The position numbers were made by a program, and so were the translations under genes. From positions 1 through 64,000 of the forward strand of contig NZ_CAJZAG010000014.1 in the NCBI RefSeq assembly GCF_914271485.1: a DNA stretch of 64,000 nt, given 5' to 3'. The DNA is from Cupriavidus pampae. GTDB lineage: Bacteria > Pseudomonadota > Gammaproteobacteria > Burkholderiales > Burkholderiaceae. The notes below the pieces were generated by a model. It saw only the letters and a program-made list of their open reading frames with translations. It was not told the origin of the DNA and did no database searches. Shown piece by piece: positions 16,409 through 24,743 of this stretch (within the stretch, counting starts at the first letter, position 1; every line of letters begins with the position of its first letter).

Positions 16409-16807
16409 TTACCAGCGCAACTGCACATTCTTTTGTCCGGGGCCAAGCGTGGTGCGCTTGGCCGCGCCTTCATACGTCGCTACCACCTGATACGACGCCC
16501 GCGGTCCCTTGATCAGGCAACGCGGACCGTCCGACATGAATTCCGCAACCTGCTTGCCGTTGCGCATGAGCTTCACGTTCACGTCCGCGAGGTATTCGCC
16601 ATTGCTGCCCTTGGTGAACAGCAGGCCCATGTCGTAGCGGCTGGCCTCCGAGCGCAACTGCTGCTGCTCGTCCTGGGCAACGCCGCCACAGACATAGGTG
16701 AACGGACCTGCCGTGGCGGTGGTCATCTCCGCGTGGGCCGCCATCGGGGCGGCCAGCGCGGCGAGGAACGCTGCCGACACTGCCGCACGTCTGGAACCGG
16801 ATTTCAT
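16409..16807 (-). CDS. Exported protein of unknown function
   Basis: A 132-residue protein with a signal peptide (KSGSRRAAVSAAFLAALAAP, then MAAHA cleavage). The mature part is a small beta-rich domain: TATAGPFTYVCGGVAQDEQQQLRSEASRYDMGLLFT, then ADVNVKLMRNGKQVAEFMSDGPRCLIKG and YQVVATYEGAAKRTTLGPGQKNVQLRW. The ending resembles carboxypeptidase-regulatory-like or transthyretin-type folds (repeating beta hairpins), but I cannot name a family. Two cysteines could form a disulfide. A duplicated GGTAGGCAGATG at the front gives two possible starts 12 bases apart (16807 or 16819). Confidence 0.72.
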   Translation of the reverse strand: MKSGSRRAAVSAAFLAALAAPMAAHAEMTTATAGPFTYVCGGVAQDEQQQLRSEASRYDMGLLFTKGSNGEYLADVNVKLMRNGKQVAEFMSDGPRCLIKGPRASYQVVATYEGAAKRTTLGPGQKNVQLRW

Positions 16808-17090
16808 CTGCCTACCCATCTGCCTACCCTCATGCGCGGCCTGTCCGTACGGGAGTACCTCAGACCGCTGATGATCATGGCTCTAGTAGATATCCGGTGG
16901 CGCGTCTCGTATGTCAGTGTTTGGCTGAATTTTGCGACAGCGCACGACGGCGGGCTGCATTTCGTCGCTTTTCATACGGTACCCATCGTGCGTTCTGCGC
17001 GATCCCGGTCGGCTCAGGAAGACTGCGAGTGCGGTGTTCGCTATGGTCCGCTACTTGATTTCAAGCACGGACCACTCGAATGGAGACGAC

Positions 17091-17897
17091 GTGACGGCAC
17101 CAATGATTGAACTGGTTGAGGCTGACGCCTGGAGCGATATGTTTGCAGCGGCGCCGGCGGCCCTGGCGCAACGATTCGGCATGGCGACGGGTCGGATCGG
17201 CGGTCATCGCTTGTTCGCCATGCGTCAGTCGGCGTCGACGCTCTTCAATCGGGCGCTCGGCTCAGGTGTCGAGGGCCAGGGCGATATCGCTGCGCTCGAT
17301 GCGGTGCTCCCGTGGCTGGCGGAGCATTGCGCCGCGCGCTGGGCCGTCGTGCTTGCGCCCTCGGCGGTGTCGGACGCGCTCTCCGCGAAACTGTCGGCGC
17401 GCGGATTGGCCGTGCAGACCGATGGGCTGATGAAATTTCATCGGTCGGCGGCGCCGGTCGTGGAGCAGCCTCGTTGCGCATATGACATTCGACTCGTAGG
17501 CGAGGATCGGTCGGCGGATTTTGGTGGCACGGCCGAGGCGGCGTTCGGCCTCGATGCCGGGCTTGGCGAGATGTTCTCGGCGCTGTGCGGGCGGCCGCAC
17601 TGGCGGACGTATGCCGCCTACGACGGCGACACCCCGGTGGGGGTGGGCGCCGCGTATGTATCGGGTGATTTTGCCTGGCTAGGCGTGGGGGCAACGCTCG
17701 AAGGGTATCGCCAGCGCGGCGTGCAGAGCGCGCTGCTCGCACGCCGGATTCATGATGCGCAGGCGCTTGGCGCGAAGACGCTGACGATCGAGACGCATCG
17801 TATGGGACCCACCGAAGCCCCCAACGGATCCCACCGCAATGTGTTGCGCGCCGGGTTTACGCCGGCGTACTTCAGGCAGGTCTTTTTAGGAGCCTGA
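17091..17897 (+). CDS. GNAT-family N-acetyltransferase
   Basis: A 268-residue protein. The C-terminal half has the GNAT acetyl-CoA-binding motif A (WLGVGATLEGYRQRGVQSALLARRIHDA, with the Q/R-x-x-G-x segment) and the following beta strand ALGAKTLTIETH; the N-terminal half is a weaker second domain, as in double-domain GNATs. The start is a GTG at 17091, seven bases after GGAGA; an ATG four codons later is an alternative. The substrate is unknown and neighbours do not suggest one. Confidence 0.82.
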   Translation: MTAPMIELVEADAWSDMFAAAPAALAQRFGMATGRIGGHRLFAMRQSASTLFNRALGSGVEGQGDIAALDAVLPWLAEHCAARWAVVLAPSAVSDALSAKLSARGLAVQTDGLMKFHRSAAPVVEQPRCAYDIRLVGEDRSADFGGTAEAAFGLDAGLGEMFSALCGRPHWRTYAAYDGDTPVGVGAAYVSGDFAWLGVGATLEGYRQRGVQSALLARRIHDAQALGAKTLTIETHRMGPTEAPNGSHRNVLRAGFTPAYFRQVFLGA

Positions 17898-17921
17898 GCT
17901 GGCGCACGGTCAGCGCACCGA

Positions 17922-18626
17922 TCAATACTCGGAGGACTGGCGGAAGCGGGTGTTCCAGTTGTCGGTGTAGGCGCGCACGATCGTCGAGTCGCCGCGGATC
18001 AGCATGCCGTTCTCGGCGTTGCGCTGTTGCGCGGCCTTCGTGAAGTTGAAGGACCCGGTGAACACGGCCTGGTCGTCGAACACCATGACCTTGTTGTGCG
18101 CGATGGCCGGCTTGGTGTCGACCACGACAGGAATGCCCGCGTGCTTGAGGAAGGTGGCGCTGGTGTAGCGCTCCGACGCCTGGCTCTTGTCGACGATCAC
18201 GCGCACATCGACGCCGCGGCGGTGCGCGTCGGCGACGGCTTCGGCGATGACGGCGTTGGTGAACGAGTACGCCTGGATCAGCAACTTGTGGCGCGTCTTG
18301 CTGATGGCGTCGACGATCATGTCCTGGCAGCTCGGGCCGTCGGGGACGAAGCACAGTGTGTAGCTGCTGCCGCTGGCGAACGGCGCGGGACGCGCGGTGG
18401 GGGTGCCGATGGCATCAGCCAGGCTTTCCAGCGAGGAAGCCAGGCGCGCGTGTGACGGGTTGACGAATCCAAGCAGGGCGACGGCGAGAAGCGCCACGGC
18501 GGGGAGGAAGCGGGGACGGATAGAGCTGAGGGAAGCGGGCACGGCGATGGAAACGGGTTGGCGGCAGCGAATGAAAAACCGGCCCGCAGGGTAGCAGGCC
18601 GTGCCTTTCTGAGCAATATCGATCAC
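17922..18626 (-). CDS. Exported PLD-like endonuclease (Nuc type)
   Basis: A 234-residue protein with a single HKD motif (AHNKVMVFDDQAVFTGSFNFT), as in Nuc of Salmonella and the plasmid Nuc-like nucleases, which dimerise to build the active site. A membrane or signal segment (PRFLPAVALLAVALLGFVNPSHA) lies around residues 38-60, suggesting a periplasmic or membrane-bound enzyme. DMIVDAISKTRHKLLIQAYSFT and VRVIVDKSQASERY fit the PLD fold. The upstream start at 18626 is the only in-frame ATG before the hydrophobic segment, leaving an unusually long basic leader. Confidence 0.85.
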   Translation of the reverse strand: MIDIAQKGTACYPAGRFFIRCRQPVSIAVPASLSSIRPRFLPAVALLAVALLGFVNPSHARLASSLESLADAIGTPTARPAPFASGSSYTLCFVPDGPSCQDMIVDAISKTRHKLLIQAYSFTNAVIAEAVADAHRRGVDVRVIVDKSQASERYTSATFLKHAGIPVVVDTKPAIAHNKVMVFDDQAVFTGSFNFTKAAQQRNAENGMLIRGDSTIVRAYTDNWNTRFRQSSEY

Positions 18627-18680
18627 ACCCGCTTACGTGTTTCCTATGATGGAGAGACACCCAACCCGAAAGGAGTTCTC

Positions 18681-18887
18681 ATGTCGAACCACACGTACAA
18701 GCTCGTCGAGATCGTCGGCACGGCGGCCGATGGCACGGATGCGGCGATTCGCAGCGCCATTGCGAAGGCCAACGAGACCATCAAGCATATCGACTGGTTC
18801 GAGGTGGTCGAGACGCGCGGTCATGTGGTCGACGGCGCGGTGGCGCATTTTCAGGTGACGTTGAAAATTGGCTTTCGCGTGAATTGA
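18681..18887 (+). CDS. Dodecin, flavin-storage protein
   Basis: A 68-residue protein that forms hollow dodecamers which bind FMN or riboflavin. It shows the family pattern: beta strand TYKLVEIVGTAADGTDAAIR, helix SAIAKANETIKHIDWFEVVE with the flavin-stacking Trp, and HFQVTLKIGFRV with the conserved Gln. The ATG at 18681 is preceded by AAGGAGTTCTC, a strong ribosome-binding site. It stands as a single gene divergent from the PLD gene. Confidence 0.95.
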   Translation: MSNHTYKLVEIVGTAADGTDAAIRSAIAKANETIKHIDWFEVVETRGHVVDGAVAHFQVTLKIGFRVN

Positions 18888-18895
18888 CGGCCCGG

Positions 18896-18917
18896 CCCCT
18901 CTCCCTCGGGAGAGGGG
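18896..18917. repeat. Dispersed CCCCTCTCCC palindromic repeat, copy 2
   Basis: CCCCTCTCCC (18896-18905), TC, GGGAGAGGGG (18908-18917). It lies between the convergent dodecin and TpsB-like genes and matches the copies at 13490 and 33708. Confidence 0.85.
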
Positions 18918-18929
18918 CAAACAACGCGT

Positions 18930-20606
18930 TCAATCAAACTGATACGACCACAGCAGGTTGACGCGCGGGGAGCGGTGGTCGGCGTTGACGGGTTTGTCGC
19001 CGACCGGTTGTGCGACCGAGATGTCCATCGAATAGAAGCGGCGGTCGGAAAAGCGCAGGCCGATGGCAACCGAGGCCAGGCTGCGGTGCGACAGCGAGAA
19101 GCTGTTGGAGAACACGCGCGCCATGTCGTACGAGATAAACGGTTGCAGCGTCTTAAGGTACGTGAAGTCCACCGCGAACAGGCGGTTGATTTCCGCGGAC
19201 GCGCCAAAGCCCTTGTCGCCCGCGACTTCGCCGGCGGGGTAGCCGAGGCCGAAGAAGCGGCCGCCGAAGCTGATCTGCTCGCTCGAGGCGAGTTTCTGCG
19301 CGCTGTACTGTCCCGCCGCCGAGAAGGCGACGCCAAAGCCCATCGGCAGATCGTTGGCCTGCGACATCAGCAGACGCGTGCGCACGAAACTCAGATCGTT
19401 CTGATTGTTCTCGCGATTGGCCCCCAGTCCGTCGATGCCCTTGAACAGGCCGAGCGTGGCGCTGCGCGTCACGCCCTCGCCGCGGAACTGATAGGCGAGC
19501 TCGGCGCTGGCCACGCGTACGTTGGTGCCCAGCGTGACTTCGCGTCCCGCGCCGGGTTGCACCGCCTGGGTGTAGCGTTCGAACTGTTCATTGAGATAGA
19601 AGCCGCCGGTGCCCGTCAGGGTATGTCGGTTGCTGAGGATGAATGGATAGCTCAGCGAGGTGCCGACACGCTTGCTGTCATTGACGTAGCGTGAATTGAA
19701 GCCGATCGGCGCAAGCGTCGAGTTCTGCGGATTACCGCGATAGTGCGAGGCATACAGCTTGGCCAGCATGCCTTCGGTACCCAGCGGCTGCGCGTAGCTG
19801 GCCGCGTAGTACTCCTCGCTGTCGCGGCCCTTCGGATAGAGCGCCGACACCGAGATCTGCTCGCCGAGCGGCGTGAGACTGTTGGTGGTGGCGGTGGCAA
19901 TGCCGCGCACGCCGGGCGATACATATTCCAGACCGGTGCCGAACGTGAACGGTTTGCGCTTGACGTCGAGCACCATCTCCGACGCGCCATCGGTGGTCGT
20001 CGGCGGCTGCACGGTGGCGGCCACCTGCATGCCAGGCTGCTGCGCGAGCACGTTCACATAGTGCTCGAAGCTCTCGTTGCGCAGCGGCCGGTCTTTCTTC
20101 AGCTGTTCCGCGATATTGCGCAGACGGCCTTCGGCCGGACCGGGCTTGCCCTTTACGACCACGTTGGAGACGTAGCCCTCGACCACAGTCACCAGCACGT
20201 CGCCGTTCTCGAACGCCTGCGCCGGCACGAAGGCGAATGACAGCGGGTAGCCCGCTTCCTTGTACATCGCGGTGACTTCTTCAGCGGCCTTGAGCAATTC
20301 GGCAACCGTGATCTCACGGTTGGCGAGCGGCGAGAATTTGGCGGCGATCTGATCGAACGGCAGCGTCTTGACGCCCTCGATCTGGAACCGGCGCGGGGTG
20401 AGGCGCGCGGCCAGCAGGTTCTGCAACGCGTTATCGGGACGTTCGACCTGGACGGTCACATTGCTTTGCGGTGGCTTGGCCGGTGCGATATTCGGCAGCG
20501 TTTGGGTCGGATCGCCCTGAATCGGGCTGCGTTCGGCGAGTGCGAACGGATGGTGGCAGGCACCGACGCCGATGATCAGCGCGGCAACGCGGTTGCGTGT
20601 ACGCAT
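18930..20606 (-). CDS. TpsB/FhaC-like outer-membrane translocator paired with a lipoprotein
   Basis: A 558-residue outer-membrane protein. A signal peptide (RTRNRVAALIIGVGACHHPFALA) precedes a Pro-rich linker, POTRA domains (RRFQIEGVKTLPFDQIAAKFSPL and DVLVTVVEGYVSNVVVKG) and a barrel. The usual VRGY/VRGF gating motif of loop 6 reads FGLGYPAGEVAGDKG, with the Arg gone. It is downstream of a repeat-rich lipoprotein gene on the same strand, separated by 178 bases that contain a hairpin; the two are probably one transcript. The natural reading is that the translocator serves that lipoprotein or its divergent paralogue, but this is inference. Confidence 0.88.
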   Translation of the reverse strand: MRTRNRVAALIIGVGACHHPFALAERSPIQGDPTQTLPNIAPAKPPQSNVTVQVERPDNALQNLLAARLTPRRFQIEGVKTLPFDQIAAKFSPLANREITVAELLKAAEEVTAMYKEAGYPLSFAFVPAQAFENGDVLVTVVEGYVSNVVVKGKPGPAEGRLRNIAEQLKKDRPLRNESFEHYVNVLAQQPGMQVAATVQPPTTTDGASEMVLDVKRKPFTFGTGLEYVSPGVRGIATATTNSLTPLGEQISVSALYPKGRDSEEYYAASYAQPLGTEGMLAKLYASHYRGNPQNSTLAPIGFNSRYVNDSKRVGTSLSYPFILSNRHTLTGTGGFYLNEQFERYTQAVQPGAGREVTLGTNVRVASAELAYQFRGEGVTRSATLGLFKGIDGLGANRENNQNDLSFVRTRLLMSQANDLPMGFGVAFSAAGQYSAQKLASSEQISFGGRFFGLGYPAGEVAGDKGFGASAEINRLFAVDFTYLKTLQPFISYDMARVFSNSFSLSHRSLASVAIGLRFSDRRFYSMDISVAQPVGDKPVNADHRSPRVNLLWSYQFD

Positions 20607-20686
20607 GGTGATACCCCAGAAAAAAGTGAACTGCATGCCGGCTATTTATTCGCGACCGCCGAGGGCGGCCCTGCGGCGTGGCTCGC

Positions 20687-20715
20687 CCGGCAGGGGTGCC
20701 GTTCCCTCCTGCCGG
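20687..20715 (-). other. Intercistronic hairpin before the TpsB-like gene
   Basis: CCGGCAGG (20687-20694) and CCTGCCGG (20708-20715) form a stem in the gap between the lipoprotein and translocator genes. Without a T-run it is more likely an attenuating or stabilising structure that lowers translocator expression relative to the lipoprotein. Confidence 0.5.
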
Positions 20716-20784
20716 CTTTGCGAGTGACCGCGTTATTGCTGGGTAGAGCGCCGCGACGGCGCAGGCCGTCGCGAGAGTTGCCGC

Positions 20785-22314
20785 TTAGCGCTTGGTGCCG
20801 CCGGTCAGACCACCAACCAGACCGCCGACCAGGCCGGTGACCGGTGCCAGCGGATTGGTGCTGGCGCCCGAGCCCGAACCGGCCGCGGGAGCATTGCCGC
20901 CGGAGAGCGCGGTGGTCACGCCGCTGACGAGGTTGGTCACCGGAGCTAGCGGGCCACTGGCCGCACCGCCATTTGCAGCGCCGCCCACCGCACTGGTCAG
21001 GCCGCTGGTCAGACCACTGACGAGGTTGGTGACGGGGGCGAGCGGGCCGCTGGCGGCACCACCGTTGGCACCGCCAGTCAGGCCGCCGGTGAGACCGCTG
21101 ACGAGGTTGGTGACAGGAGCGAGGGGGCCGCTGGCGGCGCCACCGTTGGCACCGCCGGTCAGGCCACCGGTGAGACTGCCGACGAGGCTCGTGACCGGCG
21201 CGAGCGGGCCGCTGGCGCCGCCGTTGTTGCCACCCGTCAGCCCACCGGTGAGGCCACCGAGCAGACCCGTGATCGGCGCGAGCGGGCTGCCGCCGGTGCC
21301 ACCGTTCGGGTTGTTGACGAGACCGCCCACCGACGCCACCGTGTTGCCCGCGCTGGTCACGATGCCGCCCACGCTCGAAACCACCGGCGTGTTGGTCTGC
21401 GTGATCGTGTTGCCGCCATTGGCGAGCGCGCCGCCCAGTGCGCCAAGTAGCGTGCTGACGGGCACGCCCAGGCCCGTGGCCGCGCCAAGGTTCTGCGTGG
21501 TGTTGGTCAGTTGCGAGGTCAGCGGCACGATGGCCTTGCTGACGGTGCTGGTGATCTGCACCACCGGGCCCGTGGAGAGCGCGGTGCCGAGCTTGTCGCC
21601 CACCTTGTCGACTACGCCACCCACTTGCGTGACGAGGTTGCCGACGGGCGTGGTCACTGCGGCAAGCGGTGCGAGCGCGCCGGTACCGAGACCGGATACC
21701 GCGCTGCCTGCATTGCTCACCGCACCGCCGAGCTCGCTGACCACGTTGCCGGTGCTGGCCACCGTGGTACCAAGCGGGTTGGCGTTGTTCGGCATGTTGC
21801 CAAGGCCATCCTTCACGCCATTGCCGAGCGCATTGACCGCGCCGCCGACCGAGGCCAGCACGCCACCGAGACCGTCCTTGGTCTGCGTCGACACCACCGG
21901 CAGCGGGGCGTTCTTTACCTGGTTGCCGATATCGGTGACGGCGTTGCCGACACCATTGAGGATATTGCCGGCGTTGTCGACCACAGTGCTGGTCGGTGTC
22001 TTGACGACGGTGTCGCCACCGTTGTTGCCGCCATTGTTCCCACCGTTGTTCCCGCCGTTATTGCCACCGTTGTTGCCACCATTGTTGGCGTTGTCGGTGC
22101 CACCACCCGTGCCGCCGTTGGTGCCGTTGGTGCCACCAAGGCCGCCGTTGGTACCGTTGTTACCGGAATTGCCGGTGGTGCCCATCGACGTTGAGCCGCT
22201 GCCGCTTGCGCAGCCTCCCAGGGCGAGCAGCGAGCCGACCAGTGCGGCGAGGATGACTTTACTTGCGACCGTATTGACTGCGTGCTTCGAAGCACGACGT
22301 TGTGCGTTGCGCAT
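20785..22314 (-). CDS. Gly/Asn-rich repeat lipoprotein (collagen-like repeat annotation likely)
   Basis: A 509-residue predicted lipoprotein: signal with lipobox LGGC, Cys35. After the anchor comes a low-complexity stretch of NNGG units, then a middle region with repeating amphipathic segments (VGNAVTDIGNQVKN, VGGAVNALGNGVKDGLG), and a C-terminal array of about six Gly-rich units of the form GPLAPVTNLVSGLTGGLTGG. Automatic pipelines are likely to call it a collagen-like repeat protein, though Gly-X-Y is not regular here. It is the first gene of a unit with the TpsB-like translocator and is divergent from a paralogue. The start ATG at 22314 is preceded by AAAAGGAAAACGGTC. Confidence 0.85.
   Translation of the reverse strand: MRNAQRRASKHAVNTVASKVILAALVGSLLALGGCASGSGSTSMGTTGNSGNNGTNGGLGGTNGTNGGTGGGTDNANNGGNNGGNNGGNNGGNNGGNNGGDTVVKTPTSTVVDNAGNILNGVGNAVTDIGNQVKNAPLPVVSTQTKDGLGGVLASVGGAVNALGNGVKDGLGNMPNNANPLGTTVASTGNVVSELGGAVSNAGSAVSGLGTGALAPLAAVTTPVGNLVTQVGGVVDKVGDKLGTALSTGPVVQITSTVSKAIVPLTSQLTNTTQNLGAATGLGVPVSTLLGALGGALANGGNTITQTNTPVVSSVGGIVTSAGNTVASVGGLVNNPNGGTGGSPLAPITGLLGGLTGGLTGGNNGGASGPLAPVTSLVGSLTGGLTGGANGGAASGPLAPVTNLVSGLTGGLTGGANGGAASGPLAPVTNLVSGLTSGLTSAVGGAANGGAASGPLAPVTNLVSGVTTALSGGNAPAAGSGSGASTNPLAPVTGLVGGLVGGLTGGTKR
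22019..22090. repeat. 12-bp minisatellite encoding NNGG units
   Basis: About six imperfect copies of a 12-base unit near CCACCGTTGTTG run through this stretch of the lipoprotein gene and encode repeated Asn-Asn-Gly-Gly just after the lipid anchor. Copy number may vary by slippage, changing the length of the tether without a frameshift. Confidence 0.8.
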
Positions 22315-22875
22315 GACCGTTTTCCTTTTGATTACCCGACAAAGATTCACGACGCTGTTTGCCGCTGTTGTGTGTTGCATGTGGCGGCGCGCCGTACCCG
22401 TATGTCGTTAGCGCAAGCGATGTGCCAGTCGACCGCGTCTCTACCGCTTCTGTGGGGGGTCGTCGCGGGAAGCCGCTTGCGGCAAGGGTTTGCGCGTGAT
22501 CGCTCAAACATGCGCATGAAGCAGGCGGTGTCGCGGCGGCCTGTGTTTCGCGTTACGCGTTACGTAACGAGGCGGTGACGGCGAAACACGTTACGTGACA
22601 CGTAACGTCTCCGCGGCGTTTGGCGCAACCGTGCCGCGGGCTTTGGTGATCGCCCAGAGAGCCGCCTGTAACAAGGCTTTGCGACGTGCGACACAGGATC
22701 GTTTGAGACAGGCGTCTGCGCTTGGCACGCGCTTTGCGGAACAGGGTCCGCGAAATTCGACAGTGCATCGATGAATGCAGCGGTCCGATCCGAACGGGTG
22801 GTTGGTCACGCAGATGTCGATCGAGCGCAAGACGCCGCGCGGGATCCATAGCGAAGAACACCAAAGGAGAAAATC
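22315..22875. promoter_or_regulatory. Shared control region of the divergent lipoprotein genes
   Basis: A 561-base divergent intergenic region with no plausible gene. It contains a cluster of CGTTACG boxes: CGTTACG at 22551-22557, the perfect palindrome CGTTACGTAACG at 22558-22569, and ACGTTACG-TGACA-CGTAACGT at 22588-22608, a perfect 8-base inverted repeat. Such spaced palindromes are the usual form of dimeric repressor or activator sites. No promoter hexamers are distinctive enough to assign. Confidence 0.7.
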
Positions 22876-24102
22876 ATGAAGGTCACAACCCACCGTCCGA
22901 TGAATCTGATGGCCATCGCCTCCGCGGCGGCTCTCGTCATGCTGGCCGGCTGCTCCTCGAGCGGCAATGGCGGCGGCGGCGCGAATCCGAGCGGCCCGAG
23001 CACTCCCGGCACGCCGACCAATCCCACGCCGCCCGCGCAGACGCCCCAGACCACGCCGATCGGACAGGTCGGCAACGGCGCTGGCAATACCGTGGTGGCT
23101 ACGGGCAATGCCGTGAGCGAGATCGGCAAGCAACTGCAGGATGCGAATCTGCCGCTGCTGCCCGATGCCACGCAGAACGCGACTGGTGGCGTGCTGATCA
23201 AGGCCGGTGAAACCGTGGCCACGCTGGGCAATGGCGTGCGCGCAGGCCTCGGCCAGATCGGCGCGGTGGACAACCCCGTGGGTGTGACCGTGGGTAGCAC
23301 CGGCAATGTCGTGGTGAAAGCTGGCGAGACGGTTTCGAGCGTCGGCGATGTCGTGAAGTCGCTAGGTAGCGATCAGCTCGCGCCGCTGGCACCGGTGGCC
23401 AATCCGGTGGGCGGCATCGTGCAGAAGGTGGGTGAAGTCGTGCAGACCGGCGGCGGCAAGCTCGGCGATGCGCTGAACAACGGTCCCGTCGCACAGGTGA
23501 CGCAGACGGTGAGCAAGGTGATCGTACCGCTGACCACGCAGGTCACGAACGCGACACAGACGGTGGGTGCGGCCACGGGCCTGGGCTCGCCGGTGAACTC
23601 GCTGCTGACGACGCTCGGCGGCACAGTTGCGAGCGGCGGCAGCATGATCACGAATACAAAAGCGCCGGTGGTATCGCCGCTCGGCGGCGTGGTGACTGAA
23701 CTGGGCAAGACCGTGGCGGTGGCCGGTGTGGTGCTGCACGGCAATGGCACCGTCGGTGGCAATCCGCTCGGCGGTTTGCTCAATACGTTGCCGCTCTCCG
23801 GTGTGACCGGCGGCCTCGGTGGTTCGGGCAGCGGCGGCTCCAGTCCGCTCGCGCCGGTCACGGGTCTGCTCGGCGGTTTGACGGGCGGGCTCGGCAACGC
23901 CGCGGGAGGCGGAACGGGAGGCGGAACTGCGGCGGGCCCGCTCGCGCCGGTCACTGGTTTGCTCGCACCCGTGACGGGTCTCGTCGGTGGACTGACGGGC
24001 GGGATCAAGGGTGCTACGTCTGGCGCGACGGGTGCTGCCGGTGCGAATGGCGCCGGACAGTCGGGTCTCGGATTGCCGAATCTGCTGGGCCTGGCGCGTT
24101 GA
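22876..24102 (+). CDS. Gly-rich repeat lipoprotein, paralogue of the divergent one
   Basis: A 408-residue predicted lipoprotein with lipobox LAGC, Cys26. A short Gly/Pro/Thr linker leads to a middle region closely parallel to the divergent gene product (TGNAVSEIGKQLQDANLPLLP, LGNGVRAGLGQIG, VTQTVSKVIVPLTTQVTN) and a C-terminal array of APVTGLLGGLTGGLG units. It lacks the NNGG tether. The pair therefore arose by duplication and diverged at both ends. The start ATG follows CAAAGGAGAAAATC, a strong ribosome-binding site. No downstream partner gene is on its strand. Confidence 0.85.
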   Translation: MKVTTHRPMNLMAIASAAALVMLAGCSSSGNGGGGANPSGPSTPGTPTNPTPPAQTPQTTPIGQVGNGAGNTVVATGNAVSEIGKQLQDANLPLLPDATQNATGGVLIKAGETVATLGNGVRAGLGQIGAVDNPVGVTVGSTGNVVVKAGETVSSVGDVVKSLGSDQLAPLAPVANPVGGIVQKVGEVVQTGGGKLGDALNNGPVAQVTQTVSKVIVPLTTQVTNATQTVGAATGLGSPVNSLLTTLGGTVASGGSMITNTKAPVVSPLGGVVTELGKTVAVAGVVLHGNGTVGGNPLGGLLNTLPLSGVTGGLGGSGSGGSSPLAPVTGLLGGLTGGLGNAAGGGTGGGTAAGPLAPVTGLLAPVTGLVGGLTGGIKGATSGATGAAGANGAGQSGLGLPNLLGLAR

Positions 24103-24542
24103 TTTCCGTCAATGAGATGCGTCGTCGCGTTGCGTCGCACGCATCAGGATCTTCCCTAAACGACTAATTTACGGTGCGCTGTCGTCCTTACCCCGCGCGG
24201 CGCATCCTTTTATTCGCAGCACGCAGCGTTTCGGTGCCTACGGTCCGGACGCTGCACTTTCTACATGTTTTTTCCCCCTGTTCTTTAACAATGCGACACA
24301 ACGTGACGATTCAGCGAGGACTCACTCTGTCTGTTTACTTTGCTTCAAACGCATGTCAGTGCATATCGTTTGTTAAGACATAGCTCGAATGGGGGGTATG
24401 TCCAAGACAATGCATGTCTTATAAATTCATCACCAGCGAAAAAAACGCCAAAAATAACTAACCAATTCGAGTTAGTTCGGGCACGGGGTAATAAAAGCAG
24501 CGCTGGGGTCGCGAGTTTTTTCTTTCACGTCGGGAGTGAATC
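24103..24542 (+). promoter_or_regulatory. Control region of the tad pilus locus
   Basis: 440 bases without a convincing gene. Its last 170 bases are AT-rich and hold two perfect palindromes: AAGACA-ATGCA-TGTCTT (24404-24420, with a further AAGACA at 24375) directly before TATAAA (24420-24425), and AACTAAC-CAATTCGA-GTTAGTT (24456-24477). They are about 140 and 70 bases upstream of flp and are good candidates for binding by the locus regulator. I found no sigma-54 GG-N10-GC promoter. Confidence 0.65.
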
Positions 24543-24743
24543 ATGAAAAAAGTGCTGGCGCGCTTTCACAAGCAACAACGCGGAGCTACCGCGATCGAAT
24601 ACGCCCTTATCGTAGGGCTTGTGGCCCTTGGCATCGCCGTTGGCGCGGAATCGCTAGGCAAGGACATCAGCTCTGGTTTCAAGGACCTTGGGACTAAGGT
24701 CAAGGGCATGATGTCGACCAGTAGCCCCACTACCCCTAGCTGA
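24543..24743 (+). CDS. flp: Flp-family type IVb pilin
   Basis: A 66-residue major pilin of the Flp/tad pilus. The prepilin motif is RGATAIEYALIVGLVALGIAV: cleavage after Gly14, Glu at mature position 5 and Tyr next to it, the Flp signature. The C-terminal tail is short and Ser/Thr-rich (MMSTSSPTTPS). It begins with GTCGGGAGTGAATC before ATG. It is the first gene of the tad locus and has its own AT-rich upstream region, as expected for a highly expressed subunit. Confidence 0.97.
   Translation: MKKVLARFHKQQRGATAIEYALIVGLVALGIAVGAESLGKDISSGFKDLGTKVKGMMSTSSPTTPS

Noticed and set aside
22019..22090. CRISPR-like repeat array
   Set aside because: Repeats are contiguous 12-mers in coding frame without spacers; no cas genes are present.
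20792..22411. Long plus-strand open frame of 539 codons, Pro/Leu/Val-rich, opposite the repeat lipoprotein gene
   Set aside because: It is the antisense of a GC-rich repeat gene (GGN codons read as PPV and PLV), has no start signal and no recognisable domain.
24103..24542. Sigma-54 promoter for flp
   Set aside because: GGGCACG at about 24479 resembles the -24 element but no GC follows at the needed distance.
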